From Acridotheres tristis (Eukaryota; Chordata; Aves; Passeriformes; Sturnidae), in the NCBI GenBank assembly GCA_037013685.1, contig CM072884.1:100544048-100608047 (forward strand): DNA of 64,000 nt. The letters run 5' to 3'. The translations under genes and the position numbers were made by a program. The notes beneath the pieces are model-generated. The model was not told where the DNA came from. It saw nothing but the letters and a program-made list of their open reading frames with translations, and made no database searches. This document shows, piece by piece, positions 12,901 through 24,495 of this stretch (positions are counted from its first letter, which is position 1; each line of letters starts with the position of its first letter).

Positions 12901-14689
12901 CCTGAAAAAAAACCAGTATTACTTTTTCTAACAGTAAATATTTATTAAATATTTATTTTTTGCTTGCTGAATGACAGCTCATAGGGCTTATACGAAGCTC
13001 GTACATCTTAAACTGTTGTAACAATAGTTGTACTCAAGAAGCTGACATCTGAGGCATGGAGTTACCTTTAAAGGTTTCTAATGCTAAGGAGTAAGGGCTT
13101 TTTCCCCTATAAAGTCTACTCTACCAGGGTTTAGAAGGACTGGGGGCAGAGAAGCAGAAATGTGAATGTGTTAGCAAAGTGAAAGCAGAGTGCAGAAGTT
13201 CCCCATCTGTGCGACTGAATATTGCATGGGTTTGAGAACCGTTTCTGTCTGCTCTTTGTGTGCTGAAGTTCATACCCATTTGCAGTGGCATGTGTGTTTG
13301 CAGAGTCATCATGGGCTGCCAACAACTGCGCTCCACTTGGTGCAGCAGGAATTACGTGTTATCAAGAAAATGCAACAGTTTGTGGGAATGCTCTGACACA
13401 AAATACTCCAGTACTTAATGATGATTTCAAAGAGTATTGCCATGGGGACCCTCCTACTGCTGTTCGTGTGCAAGCAGAGCCCTGGCTCGGCTATGGCAGC
13501 TCCCAGGTTCTGCTGCAGTTCCTGAGCCATTAGTTAGCAGCAGGGAAGCTCATCAGTGAAGTCACGGATTGTCTCACAGCATTAAGATCTAGCAAATCAG
13601 TTCAGGCTTTAAAAAAAGGGTGAATCCCGTGTTCAGGGTCACTATCAGACTGACTGATTTTTTGGCCTTTTTTTTTTTTTGGCTATTTTTTGGCTTTCTC
13701 TAAAGACTGACGTGGACTGAGTTTAGGGGGGAGCTTTTTCTGGAGTGTAGGATGGACGACAGTGCTCCAAAGGCATGTGAGCACCTACTTCATGGTAAAG
13801 AGGAGGTGTGCTTCCAAATGTATGAGCCTTATTTAGGGCTTTCAATTTTCTACATAATTTTTAGTTTTTCTTCTAGTGGTGTATTAAGTTAAAGGTTCTT
13901 TCTTATGCTACTTGCCTCCACATTGATTTTTGCAGGGCCCTTGAAAATTGTGGCTATTAGAAATAATATGGAAAAGGCTGAGCTGTCTCAGAAAAAAAAA
14001 AAGCTGAATGACAGTACGCAAAACGCTTGGATTCTGAAACTTCAGTTCCTTGTCAAGTGTGTGTAGGTGACTGATGAGTGTCAGAATAGTCATCAACTTA
14101 ATAGTCACTGCTAAGCGCCATATGTGGAATAGATCAGGCGTTTTACAATTTGTCAGCATTAACCACTATTTTCTTTCTCCAAGGTAAAGCAAACTGAAAT
14201 TTTACAGTATCAGAGGGTACATGTAGTACTCCATTAGCTTTGAAGTGATGTGGTTACATGGATTTATGACTTTTACTGTAATGCCCAGTAAAAAAAGCTG
14301 TAGAAAAATATGAAATAATGCCATAGCTGGAGTTTAATTTTGATGAACACACAACCGCCTTAATTTATGTATAGTTCCTCTGTAAGAAAGTATCAAGAAT
14401 TTTAGTCCAACAAAGACTTTTTGGAGAGGGGAGTTTACAAAGGCAGGTAGTCAAGAGTCAAACTGCACTATTCCAAACTTTAGTTTTAAGGACTTCAGAT
14501 TTAAAACTGTACTGAAAGCAGTGCTAGAAGATCTCTCTCTCTCTAGATTGTTTATTTTTCCTGTGGATCCCTCACTTTTTGCTTGCCCTTCTGACATTAG
14601 GAGTTTTAGCAGTATCAATGTCTGCCACATCAGTCACAGTGATGCGTTTTAGAGCATCTTTGTGATTAGAAAACCTCTCCTGCCATTGT

Positions 14690-14840
14690 TTATCAGCAGA
14701 AAATGAAACTGCAATTGCAACTGGGATGTGTCAAAGCCTAACAGCCGGGTGTTGCCATAGCAAAGGCGATGTTACATAAGCAGCCACTCTGCAAATAATT
14801 CATGCAGCCAAATTTTAAGCATAACATCAGAATTCATTTC
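14690..14840. promoter_or_regulatory. Candidate intronic enhancer: RFX X-box plus POU/homeodomain-like site
   Basis: GTTGCCATAGCAAA at 14,751-14,764 differs from the palindromic RFX X-box (GTTGCCATGGCAAC type) at only a couple of positions. About 25 bases downstream, TGCAAATAATTCATGC (14,790-14,805) combines an octamer-like half with an ATTCAT/ATAATT homeodomain-like core. The stretch is also free of repeats and long homopolymers. RFX and POU factors are active in neurons and ciliated cells, which suits a neural gene. No conservation or chromatin data were available, so the enhancer call is inference. Confidence 0.3.
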
Positions 14841-17271
14841 TAAATTTATGATGTTTTTAGGAGGGAGTTTTCCTAGATGAGGTAATCTCAGTCGCTCCTG
14901 AAATTGATGTGCTTAGTTGTGAAGTTTTTAGCACCGCCCGTTTAACACCTTTATTTTGTTTGAACATATTGTTCTATTTCTGAAACATCTGTTAGTTTAA
15001 ATATGGCCTCACAATATGTTTTCTCGAGTGGTTTTTTGCAACAGTTCGGTAAAGCTCTGTATTTTGATCTTATTCAAATTTATTTGCACAATGCAGTATT
15101 AAACCAAGAAGTTTACAAATGCCTTTTCTGGTTTATTGAGTGTCAAGAATTTTGCAAGGCAGCAATATAAACCAGATAGCTTTTCAGATGAGAGAATTGA
15201 AATGTATGTAAAGATATATTTTTAGAATCTTTGCAAGTAGTTGTCTTTAAGCATTCCAACAATAACAGCCCAGGCAGTTTTGTCTTCTAAACCCCAAATT
15301 GACAAATGGTCTAGTCTTTCTCTCTGATCTGCAGAAGTGTAGATAACCATTTAATCTCAGTTAAGTTGCTGTAGCTTTTGATTGTGCTGTATTTCCCAGA
15401 GTCAAGTAGTAATATTTGTTACCATTTTCCAGAGGAATTAGGAGAAGCTGTTTCCTGAGAAATTTCTCCTTGTATAGGCTTGTATTCAAAGGTATGCAAC
15501 AAGGAGAAAGAGCTAATTCTTTAAGGCTATCTTTTTGTGTAACTGCTTTTTTTTCCCCAAGAACTTATAATATCCTTATTAAATCATAACTGCACTGAAA
15601 ATCACCTGTAGCAAGCACTTACCTTCTTCAGGATAACAAGTTCAGAATTTCTGATCCAAAGCAGAACTGTGTTTTCACATTTACTTCTTAAATTATTTAC
15701 TTAATGAATACTTTAAACCTTCAGTTTAGAAGCTGAATGGTTACCAAGACGAATGCTGAAGAATAAGAGTTCCCAAATACCTTGTTGAAAAATCCTGTCT
15801 GGAAACACTGTGTTGGGAAATTCTGAAAGGCCACATTTTCTTCATTGATCTTTTCCAGCTTTTCAAATGCATTTGGTTTCTATAAAAAGATGAAGTAAGG
15901 AGATGGAGGTGAGTTATATTTTTTCAGAAGAAAAGTTTTGGGAGCCCAATGTTAGGCTCGTATTGTAAGAAATCTACAAACCTGCTCAGAGCACTATTTA
16001 TTTCTTGTTATGAGACAGACCTAGCAGGGCAGTTCCTCTTCAGTTTAAAATAGCTATCCAAGAGTAAGCATCTGCTGCTCCTCATGATGTTCCTTTCTTG
16101 CAGCTGAAGGATGAGGGACTATAAGACACAGATCCATGGGTCTGGGGCAGCCAAGATCTGGAATGCTTAATGCACATCCACTTGTATTGTATACACATTT
16201 TTGTCCTCCCTGTCTGTGGGGTTTAGCAGATATCTGGGATACAAAATAAATTTTTCCTTGAGGTTTTCAATGCAGGCATTTTTCTTATGCGAAGGGAGTC
16301 CAGCACTGTCTATAGCAAGTCATTTTACAATACTGGAGGCTTAAAAATCTACCCTATTTTGTGCTACTTATCTGCCAGATAATATTATCTTGAAGAAAAT
16401 AGCTGTGGATATAATCTTGTAGGATGTTTGGCATTTCTAGCTTATCCTTTAAGTAGAAATTTAGGGCACTTGGTACCTCAGATGAAGTGGCTAGAGCAGT
16501 AATTTCAAAGTGTTTGGCCTTACATGATTAACATCTGCTACAGTACCATATGGTGGGAATTTCCAAGTAAACAATTAATACTGGAGTGCACCAGAGTAAG
16601 CCTTAATTAAACTGTATTCAGCTGAAGTGTATTATTTTAATGTGGTCAGATGCAAAGTGCTGTACTTTTGTATTGATACCTTTTCTGTTGTGTGAAGAAG
16701 AGGGAAAAATGTTGATGAGAATTATTTGAGCGTTTAAATTTAAGGTTCAAGTGGCTTTTAAAATAAATGGTTTAGGACTCGCATCAGCCTCAAATGGGAC
16801 AGGGTCTGTGTTTGGTGATGTTGAGCTGTGCTTTGTGAATGCTGTGGTGACTCCTCTGCTGGGATTTTGCTGGTGTGAAGTGTGGGTGGTCAGAGGGTGT
16901 CCAGTGGAGCTCCTGAGCCATTTGCACAGGGCAGATACTGCTGATGGGGCCATGCCTGTGCCCCTTGGTCTAGTAGCACTGGTGGAATGAGACTTCCCTG
17001 TGTGAGCTGGCCAGAATAGTCTAGAGGAGTGTTGGGGTGGCAGCTAAGGTTGTCCATGAGTGTGGGTAATGCTGGGACCTCTCCTTGGCCTCTTGTGTTT
17101 GGAAGGATGAGCATACCCATGTATAGAGCTGAGCAGTTGGCAGGCTCACCTCCTAAAGGACTCTTTCCTCCCACAGGGAATGATTGTCAGCTGTAAAGAG
17201 GTTGATAACATTTCTGGTTTCGTTAAACTGTAGAATTTATTTTTAGTTTGGCCAGATCCACCAGTTGCCGG

Positions 17272-17307
17272 TAGCTATAGCTATAAATGACCTATTTTTA
17301 AATAGGT
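17272..17307. repeat. Two adjacent short palindromes
   Basis: TAGCTATAGCTA (17,272-17,283) is a perfect 12-base palindrome. Seven bases later, ACCTATTT and AAATAGGT form 8-bp arms with a TT spacer (17,290-17,307). They are both AT-rich and short, so chance is a reasonable explanation. Confidence 0.6.
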
Positions 17308-19130
17308 ATTTTCCCCCTGTTTTCTCCTCCTTCTTTCTCTCCTGATAATCTTCACATCAATAAGAAGGTGAAGAAACCCTTCCTCTGCATATTGAGGCCA
17401 GGTAAATATAGGTGGGATGTGCCAGTGTTGTCTGAGTAATTCACTAGATGGCATTCTTCCCTCTGAGTCAACACTGAAACCCTTGATGGGAATGACAAGA
17501 GAACTTAGTCATTTTAGTGAGATGCCAACCTGAAATCTTGGTCAGGTGTGGTTGCTGAAGACTTGCTTCACAGTAGTGGGGGAGTTAGCTGCAGCACGCT
17601 AATTAAATTCCATGTTAATAATTAAAATCTTTGCAACTGGATTCCCCTCATTCATATCCATTACTGACATGCACCTGCCTTACTTTCTTTAATTGCTTTG
17701 TAGTTTTGTTGGTTACTTTTGTCTAGTTGATTTTGATTTGCAAGGTGCAGTGCTGTTCTTGTCCTTGTTTTGTTTCAGATTTTTCTGTTTGAAGCAAAAT
17801 CGGTAGAGGGATCTGTTGAATGCAAAGTAGAAGTTACTCTCTAAAAAAACCAGCTTAGGTTGTGTACACTCAACAGTTGTGAACCTGCCCTTGTCCTGCT
17901 TTGTGTACAACTTTTAAACGCCAAAACAAGTAATAATTTTCTTCTTGCTTAGTTTGAATGAAGTGTGACTAGAGACTTTTTTGTGAGATATCTAAAAAGC
18001 ACCTTCTTGAGCGTTCAGCATTGGCTGACTTCTGGCTGTCTTGTTTATTGTTGCTCTATCATCATGGATAGAACCATGTGCCCTTTGTCTCCATTTTTCT
18101 TCAGAGATCAAGAATGGCTCTTTTTGGTAGACTTTATTTTATTAGAGCGAATATGAAAAGAAACCTAACCAAATATATTAGTGTGTTTTTATTTTGGTAG
18201 TCCACTTCTACTTGTTTCCAAAATTTTCTGTAAATGCAGGATGGCAAAATGGTCCTTACTGCTTTTCAGGAGGTGTTAATTATTTCAAATGTTGCAGTCT
18301 TCAAATATTTTCAAATAAAAGTATATGCTAGTTTAACCTAGAATGTGGAGGCTTAATGTTTCTTAATTTTTTTTTAATGCTTTTTGATGTAATGTTGAGT
18401 ATTGTGCCCCACAAGTCCTCTTGAAAATACCAAAGTCTGTAATTTCACTGTTGGATACTGGACTTCAAAAGCAGAAGTAGTTTTGGTTGCTTCAGTCATT
18501 ATTTCATTGTATGTTTTAAATTGTCTGGATCGTAGCTGTTTAATGCAGTCTGGGGTCAAGAGCCTATTTCTGGAGTCCTGATAACTGGGTCCAAGAGTAC
18601 AGTGTACTGTGAATAATTTGTCATGCTCTGCATGTGGATTTGACAGAGATTCAGCCTGGAAGTATAAACATTGCACATAAAAAAATTCCATGTAAGTGTC
18701 AATCTGAACATTTGAACGACATAGGACAAATTATCATTAGAAAAATAAGACAGGTCTATGACAGGACTCCTCGAGAGCAAGTAAACTCATTTTTGAAAAG
18801 GACTGGATAGCTCATAGCCTTCAAAGGACTGTTTAATTATGAGTGCTTTAGCAAACTTCATTACTGAGAGAGCATTTGAATGACTAATGAGTTATGGTGA
18901 AGCTGCTGTTTGCAACTATAGAAAGTATAATAATGTATATGTAATCATGAAGCTTCTGTATTTCCTATGATTACCATATTTTTTTTGGTTTCATAGGAAT
19001 TCTTTGGATATGTTTTTTGTTATTGTTGTGGGTTTTCTTTTCATAAACTGATTTTAGTGTTCCTGATAACTACTTTGGCTTGAATAAGACAGCTGAGGAG
19101 TAGTGGAAATGAAGAAGTGGTAGCCATCTC

Positions 19131-19455
19131 CCAGAATCATAGAATTGTTGGGGTTGGAATAATGGAGATAATCCTGTCCAAATCCCCTGCCAAGGCAGGG
19201 TCACCTGGAGCAGGTGACACGGGAATGTGTCCCAGCTGGGTTTTGGATGTCTCCAGAGAGGGAGACTCCACAACCTTCCTGGACAGCTGTTCCAGTGCTC
19301 TGCCACCCTCAATGTGAAGAAGTTTTTCCTCATGTTAAGGTGGAACTTCCTGTGTTTTAGTTTATGGGCGTTGCTTCTTGCCCTGTTGCTGGGCACCACT
19401 GAAAACAATCTGACACCATTTTCTTGACCCTCATCTCCTTTATGGAAATGTCACT
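19131..19455 (-). mobile_element. CR1 LINE 3' fragment
   Basis: Read on the + strand, it begins CCAGAATCATAGAATTG, the reverse complement of the CR1 3' terminus with its ATTCTATGATTCT-type tail. It continues through the familiar 3' UTR sequence: the 'ggtgacacgggaatgtgtcc' block, the 'tttttcctcatgttaaggtg' block, and the 'gttgctgggcaccactga' block. The fragment is 5'-truncated, as nearly all CR1 copies are, and moderately diverged. Its left end is sharp and its right end, near 19,455, fades. It carries no intact ORF and is inserted antisense to CNKSR2. Confidence 0.9.
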
Positions 19456-22400
19456 ATTTGAAAATGGTCTCAACAGTTTACCAGTCCAAGGTCTTGGTAA
19501 AAACCAAAACAAGACAAAAATCACTTTCTGTGAAAATCCCATGCACTGGGTAGTATTTGCTAGATGAACAAAAGACTAAATCTGTTGCAGAGGTCTAAAG
19601 TTAGTTTCTTTTCAGTTACTAAAATTCTATAAATTTAGTTTAGAAGGAGCTCACCAATATTTTGGTTGATCTGTCTTGGACAGTAAACCCCCTTTCCTGT
19701 TATTTACTTGGGCATTATCTAGTTTCTCTGTTGCATCTTCCCTGTTGTTGCTCAGCTCTCTGTAAGATGTGCTGAACTATCCAATTACAAACTGCTAATG
19801 AGCTATGAATGAGTAAACCTGAACAGTCTGGGCAATTAATGCCTGCCTCAGTTACCGGGCTGTGAGGTTTCTTGGGCATTCCTTGCCTTCCAAAGTGGGG
19901 TGCAGTGATGTCTGTGGGTGGCTGCCTGGGCATCCAACTGCTGTGACTGAGACAAAGGCTTGAGCCTGCAGGATGGCATGTCCTGCATGTTTTTCACCTC
20001 TGCACATCTGAGCAAATTCCTCTTTAGAGGAATGAATGCTCCGTGTAATAGAATAACCAAAAATAGAACTTCAATATGTGACAGGTACCTTTAAAAACCC
20101 CAAAATTAATTAAAGTTTGTTTTCTAGTTCAAGAGAAGGTAAAGCTGAATACAAACTTTGCTGCACAGTCTGTTATTAAAAAAATATTTAAAAGACCTTT
20201 ACTTTACAAAATATTTGTTTTTCAGTTGACAGTATATTGTAGTCTGTAGTGGGAATGGTGACATTTTAGATTCAAAGGGAAAATGAATGTCTTATAAATC
20301 TTCATCTGTTCATGTTCAAAGTCAGGCAGGATTAAATAAGACCTAGAAATTGTAATATTGTCATTTCCGTAGATTTTCTCTTGTTTGTATTCAGTAACGT
20401 GATGCAGGTGATTGACTTGTATTTATCCTAAGAATTAAAATTACAAAACCTATGCCTTTACTGTCTTGTTTGGTGCTCTCAAATACTATGAGGAGTTTCC
20501 TACAGAATACTGTTGTGATAAATCTTACTAAATCAAACTTCAGGAATTGCAATGAGTCCTCTGAAGGCAAAGATTGATGAGTGTTGGGATTTAGTCTCAA
20601 TCAATGGTAATATTGTTTATAAAACTGCCAGTCTATCTAACTTTCTTTTGATAGTCTTTGAAAGTGTTATAGCAGGTCACAAACTTGTAACTCAAAGTTT
20701 TTGAGTTCAAATGATCTCAGTAATGTCAAATGTTAGGACTGTACTCACTAGAAGGACAGTGGCTTCTACATTGCAGTAATTCAGAAATGGGCAAATACAT
20801 AGAAGTAGCTTTTTGGTGGTGTGATTTTGGTATTTAAATCTCGAGAAGTAATTATTAAAATTTGTTTGTTTGCTATTGTTTGTTGGGTTTTTTGTTTTGT
20901 TTTTTTTGATGCTCACAAATGTTTCAGGATTTTTTTGGTCACTTTTTATCATTTATTAAAATAATGAATAGTTTATTGGTGAAACTATGCCATGAGTGTT
21001 GAGAAGAATAAATCCTTGTAGCTTCTGCAAAAGAACACACCCTTCTTGAGTGGAATCAAGCATGCTAAGAACAATTGGCTTGAACTTCTGATGAGTTCTT
21101 AAATATACTTCTTTTAAAGTTATTATCATATGACAGATGGGGAGTAAGCTAGCTAGGAATTCAGAGAGGTCAGATACGGTCAGGTATAAAGAATTGTCTG
21201 CCTGATTGGTTTTTTGGGGATTTTTTTACCCTTTTTCCCCCCTTCCTTTAATGACTTTTTGCTGTGACATATGTGACTTAATATTTGAGTTTGCTCTCTG
21301 CACTCTAATCCAATTGCTTTGTTTAGTCAAATGAATGTTTTTTCTTTTGTTCTGAATTTTAGCTATTGGTTTTTGCATTAAATGTGCATATTTAATTAGG
21401 ATATGTTATTAAAGATTAGATTCTCACAATGGGATGTGTGCCAGCTCATGAAATGAAGTCATGCTTGTCAGGAGATAGTAAATAATAAGCTTAGGAAGGT
21501 TTAAAAGATGTGTCTTGCAAAACATTAGCCCCTGTAATGAGTGCAAAGTGGCAACAGCACATAAATATCAATTGTTTTTCTCCAGTGGATCTGTTTGCAT
21601 ATGAGTTTTCTTAATTTGAATTAAATTTTCCTTTACCAGTTTAATGAAACAAGCAAGAAGGGTTGTTTGTCTTTTCAGAAACCAGTTTCCCATCCCAGAA
21701 CAATGGCTTGTTTTGAATTGAAGGGGAACAATCCAGCATTCATGCAATATCTTGTAATCTCTGCTCACAAAACCACTTTAAGAAATAAGAAGCTGCTGTC
21801 CAGTGAGTCTCTATTTAGATGCAAGGATGTGTCTTGGTTCCCAGCTTTGCTTCCAGGACTCAGTATTTTGTTCTTTATTTTACCCAGGATCTTTTAATAA
21901 TTGTAGGTGCAAGGGCTGGGAGCTTAAGGCTCCCTGTGCTCTTAAATGCCTTGAGCATCCTGGCTGGTGTGCCCAGGGTGGCATTGGCAACAACAACAGC
22001 ATCTGGAGGCAGGGATGTATCTGTCTCCATCCTAATTTGATCAGACAAAACTGCCTGCAATCATGCCCTGTGATTTTTAAATTCAGGCATCTAATAATTT
22101 CTGTCTTGAAGTGCCTGAGTCTCTTTCCTTGGGCCTGGGCACACCAAGTCTTCTGCTAATAATATGTGCAGTGGGCTTTCTGCTGATGTTTTTGATGTTG
22201 CCCCCAGTGCTTTTGGGAAAAGGAGCAGCTGGCACAGCCCTCCTTTGGGGTGCACCTCCAGCCTGAAGCAGGGGGGAAAATGGGAACTTCATGTCGGAAT
22301 GCAATTGTATGATGTGGAAAGCAAGAGTCTCTTAAGTGGAGAAGAAAGGTCTACTATGCATACACACATACTCTTATCACTTTTTTTTTTTTCATTATAA

Positions 22401-23318
22401 AATAATGTGTACCTAGTATGCTGTGGGTACCATGCTACCATGTTTGACCAATGCACAAAACATTGGTACTCAATACTGGAGGACTTACAATATCCTAGAG
22501 TTAATTTTGCATGAAACTCTTATCCTGAGTGTTTGAGCAAAATTACAGAAAATGGTTCTTTTCACTGCCGATTTTTTTTTCTCTGTGCTGCCGGACCCCC
22601 TTTATTGCTGGTATTTCTGGGAACTTACCAGTATTGCGGTAGCAGGAGAAGGGGCTGCTCATCACCTGCTGCTTGGCTGATTCTACTCTCGCTCCTCCTT
22701 GTCACAGGGGAGGGAGGAGGTTCGGTGTCTTATGTCACCTTCAGTTTCGGTGCACTGAAGCATTTCTAACTGACTGTCTGCTTTTTTTAATGAAAGAAAT
22801 TTGTCTTGTAACAGCTTTATAAGCCCAGCTAATTAAAACCACTGTTATATTACTTGCCATGTATCCTGTTTATTAGGTAGAAATTGTTTGCACTTTGACA
22901 GATTCATTTCTTGTTGATATTAGTTTTGTAGAATGCTGCTGTCTTGGACTCCTATAACTTAGAAATAACAAGGCATTTTAAATGCTGGCAAATACAAAGT
23001 TTTGTTAGTCATTAACACAGAAAACATCTTCAGTCTTGTTTAGCTTTATAAGATACAGTTAGTTCTGCCTGTGTGAATGCCTCTGCCTTATGTGGAGACG
23101 AAGTTGAGTGACCTTTAGCTTGATACATGAAACTTGGGAATGTATTGTAAAGAAAGAAATGGTAACAATGCCATAATCTTTTTCTAGCAACCTTTTTAAA
23201 AGGAAAAATGCTCTTTTTTTAGAGAAGAGACTGGATTGTCTGTGATTTCTTAGGCACTCTATGGTGGCTCATGCCTTTCAAATTATTTGAGGCGTTGTGT
23301 GTTTGTTCAGTGGTATCC

Positions 23319-23596
23319 TCATTGCAGAGCTTTCATTTCTTCCACACAAATCTGTGCCTGCACAGGTGGGACTCGAGGACTGCTGTGCTGCCTGTCACTC
23401 CTGATTTGAGACTGGAGGTCTGAGGAGCTTCCTCCACCTGAGCCACCTCCTAAACAATCCATACTTTTCCTCCTACCTTTGACCAAAAGCTGTGGGGTAG
23501 ATTGAGGATTAGCAACCTCATTACTTCTCTCCCTGCTTTCAAGCAGTACCTTGAAAAAATTTTTCGTGGTCATGATGATGCAGATTCTGTGGCACA
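23319..23596 (-). CDS. Candidate antisense exon with open frame (about 92 codons), unrecognised
   Basis: On the minus strand the frame is preceded by an unusually good 3' splice site: branch sequence TACTAAC at 23,624-23,618, then a pyrimidine tract TTTTTTATTTTTCAG ending at 23,597, with the branch A 22 bases from the AG. The frame then runs 92 codons to TGA at 23,319. The predicted peptide contains TTKNFFKVLLESRERSNEV, a GRRKSMDC segment and a Gly/Ser-rich linker (GGGSGGGSSSD). No ATG opens the frame at the acceptor, as expected for an internal or terminal exon. A donor-like CAAAG|GTAGGA near 23,477 could instead make a 120-nt exon. I recognise no family. It lies in intron 1 of CNKSR2 on the opposite strand, so it would belong to an antisense transcript. 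The frame length alone is not remarkable, and chance remains possible. Confidence 0.25.
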
Positions 23597-24468
23597 CTGA
23601 AAAATAAAAAAGCCATTGTTAGTAACATAAAATTTCACAAATGAGGTTTCTATTCAGTTTATTCTTGACTGAACAAGTTGGATTCTTTTTGTAAGTACTG
23701 GAGTCTTAAAAATGAAAACCAACCACCCCCACCTGCCCAAAAGTAAGAGATGGGGAGGACTTAAGTAAGCACTTCTCTTCATCCCTGAATAAAGAGGATG
23801 TTGCAGCCTGAATGGTACCAGACAAGGTGAAATAAGTAATTGTGTAGGTTATTTGGAGGAAGAGGTCTGGTCACCCAGTGGTAATTGCTCATACTTCTGG
23901 CTGAGCAGTAGAAGCCATCATATTTTGCCATGTAGTTCACCATTATTCTGACTGAATATAGGAGAGACGAGACTTTGTAATTCATAACCCAGTATGTTGG
24001 AAGAGGCCTGGTGCCATAAACCAACTGAATGGGTGCCTCTTGTCTTGGGCTCTGTAAAACGTAGGCCCTGTATAACTTAGTTTGTTGTATGTAAAAAGAG
24101 AGAGGCAATGTATGAACAGATAGAAAAAAAAGGTACTGCAAATTTTTTGTTTTATATGGGTTATCTGATTATTTTAAGCAATAGGAAACCCTTCAGTATA
24201 AAATTCCTGCCTGGCATAACCTATGGGTCTGGTTTAATCTTGCACAGCACATATTACTGTTACTTTGATAAGTGAGACACTGGAGAACAAATTTGTGTTG
24301 ATGGAAAGTAAAAAATATACCACTAAAACCTAGTTCAGAGGCTCCTTGAAGCTTTATGAGAAATATCAGAGCTGTGACAAAATACTGGTACATGATGTTG
24401 CAGTGGCTGTGGGCTGAGTCTGCATCCTGTTTATTCCAAGGGCAGGTAGGGCTTCTGTACACACTGCC

Positions 24469-24495
24469 CAGTAAGTCACCAATTGTGACTTACTG
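24469..24495. repeat. Perfect 11-bp inverted repeat with 5-base loop
   Basis: CAGTAAGTCAC is followed by CAATT and then GTGACTTACTG, an exact inverted copy. The arms contain TGAC/GTCA half-sites, so this could be a hairpin, a dimeric factor site, or chance. No mobile-element context is visible. Confidence 0.75.
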
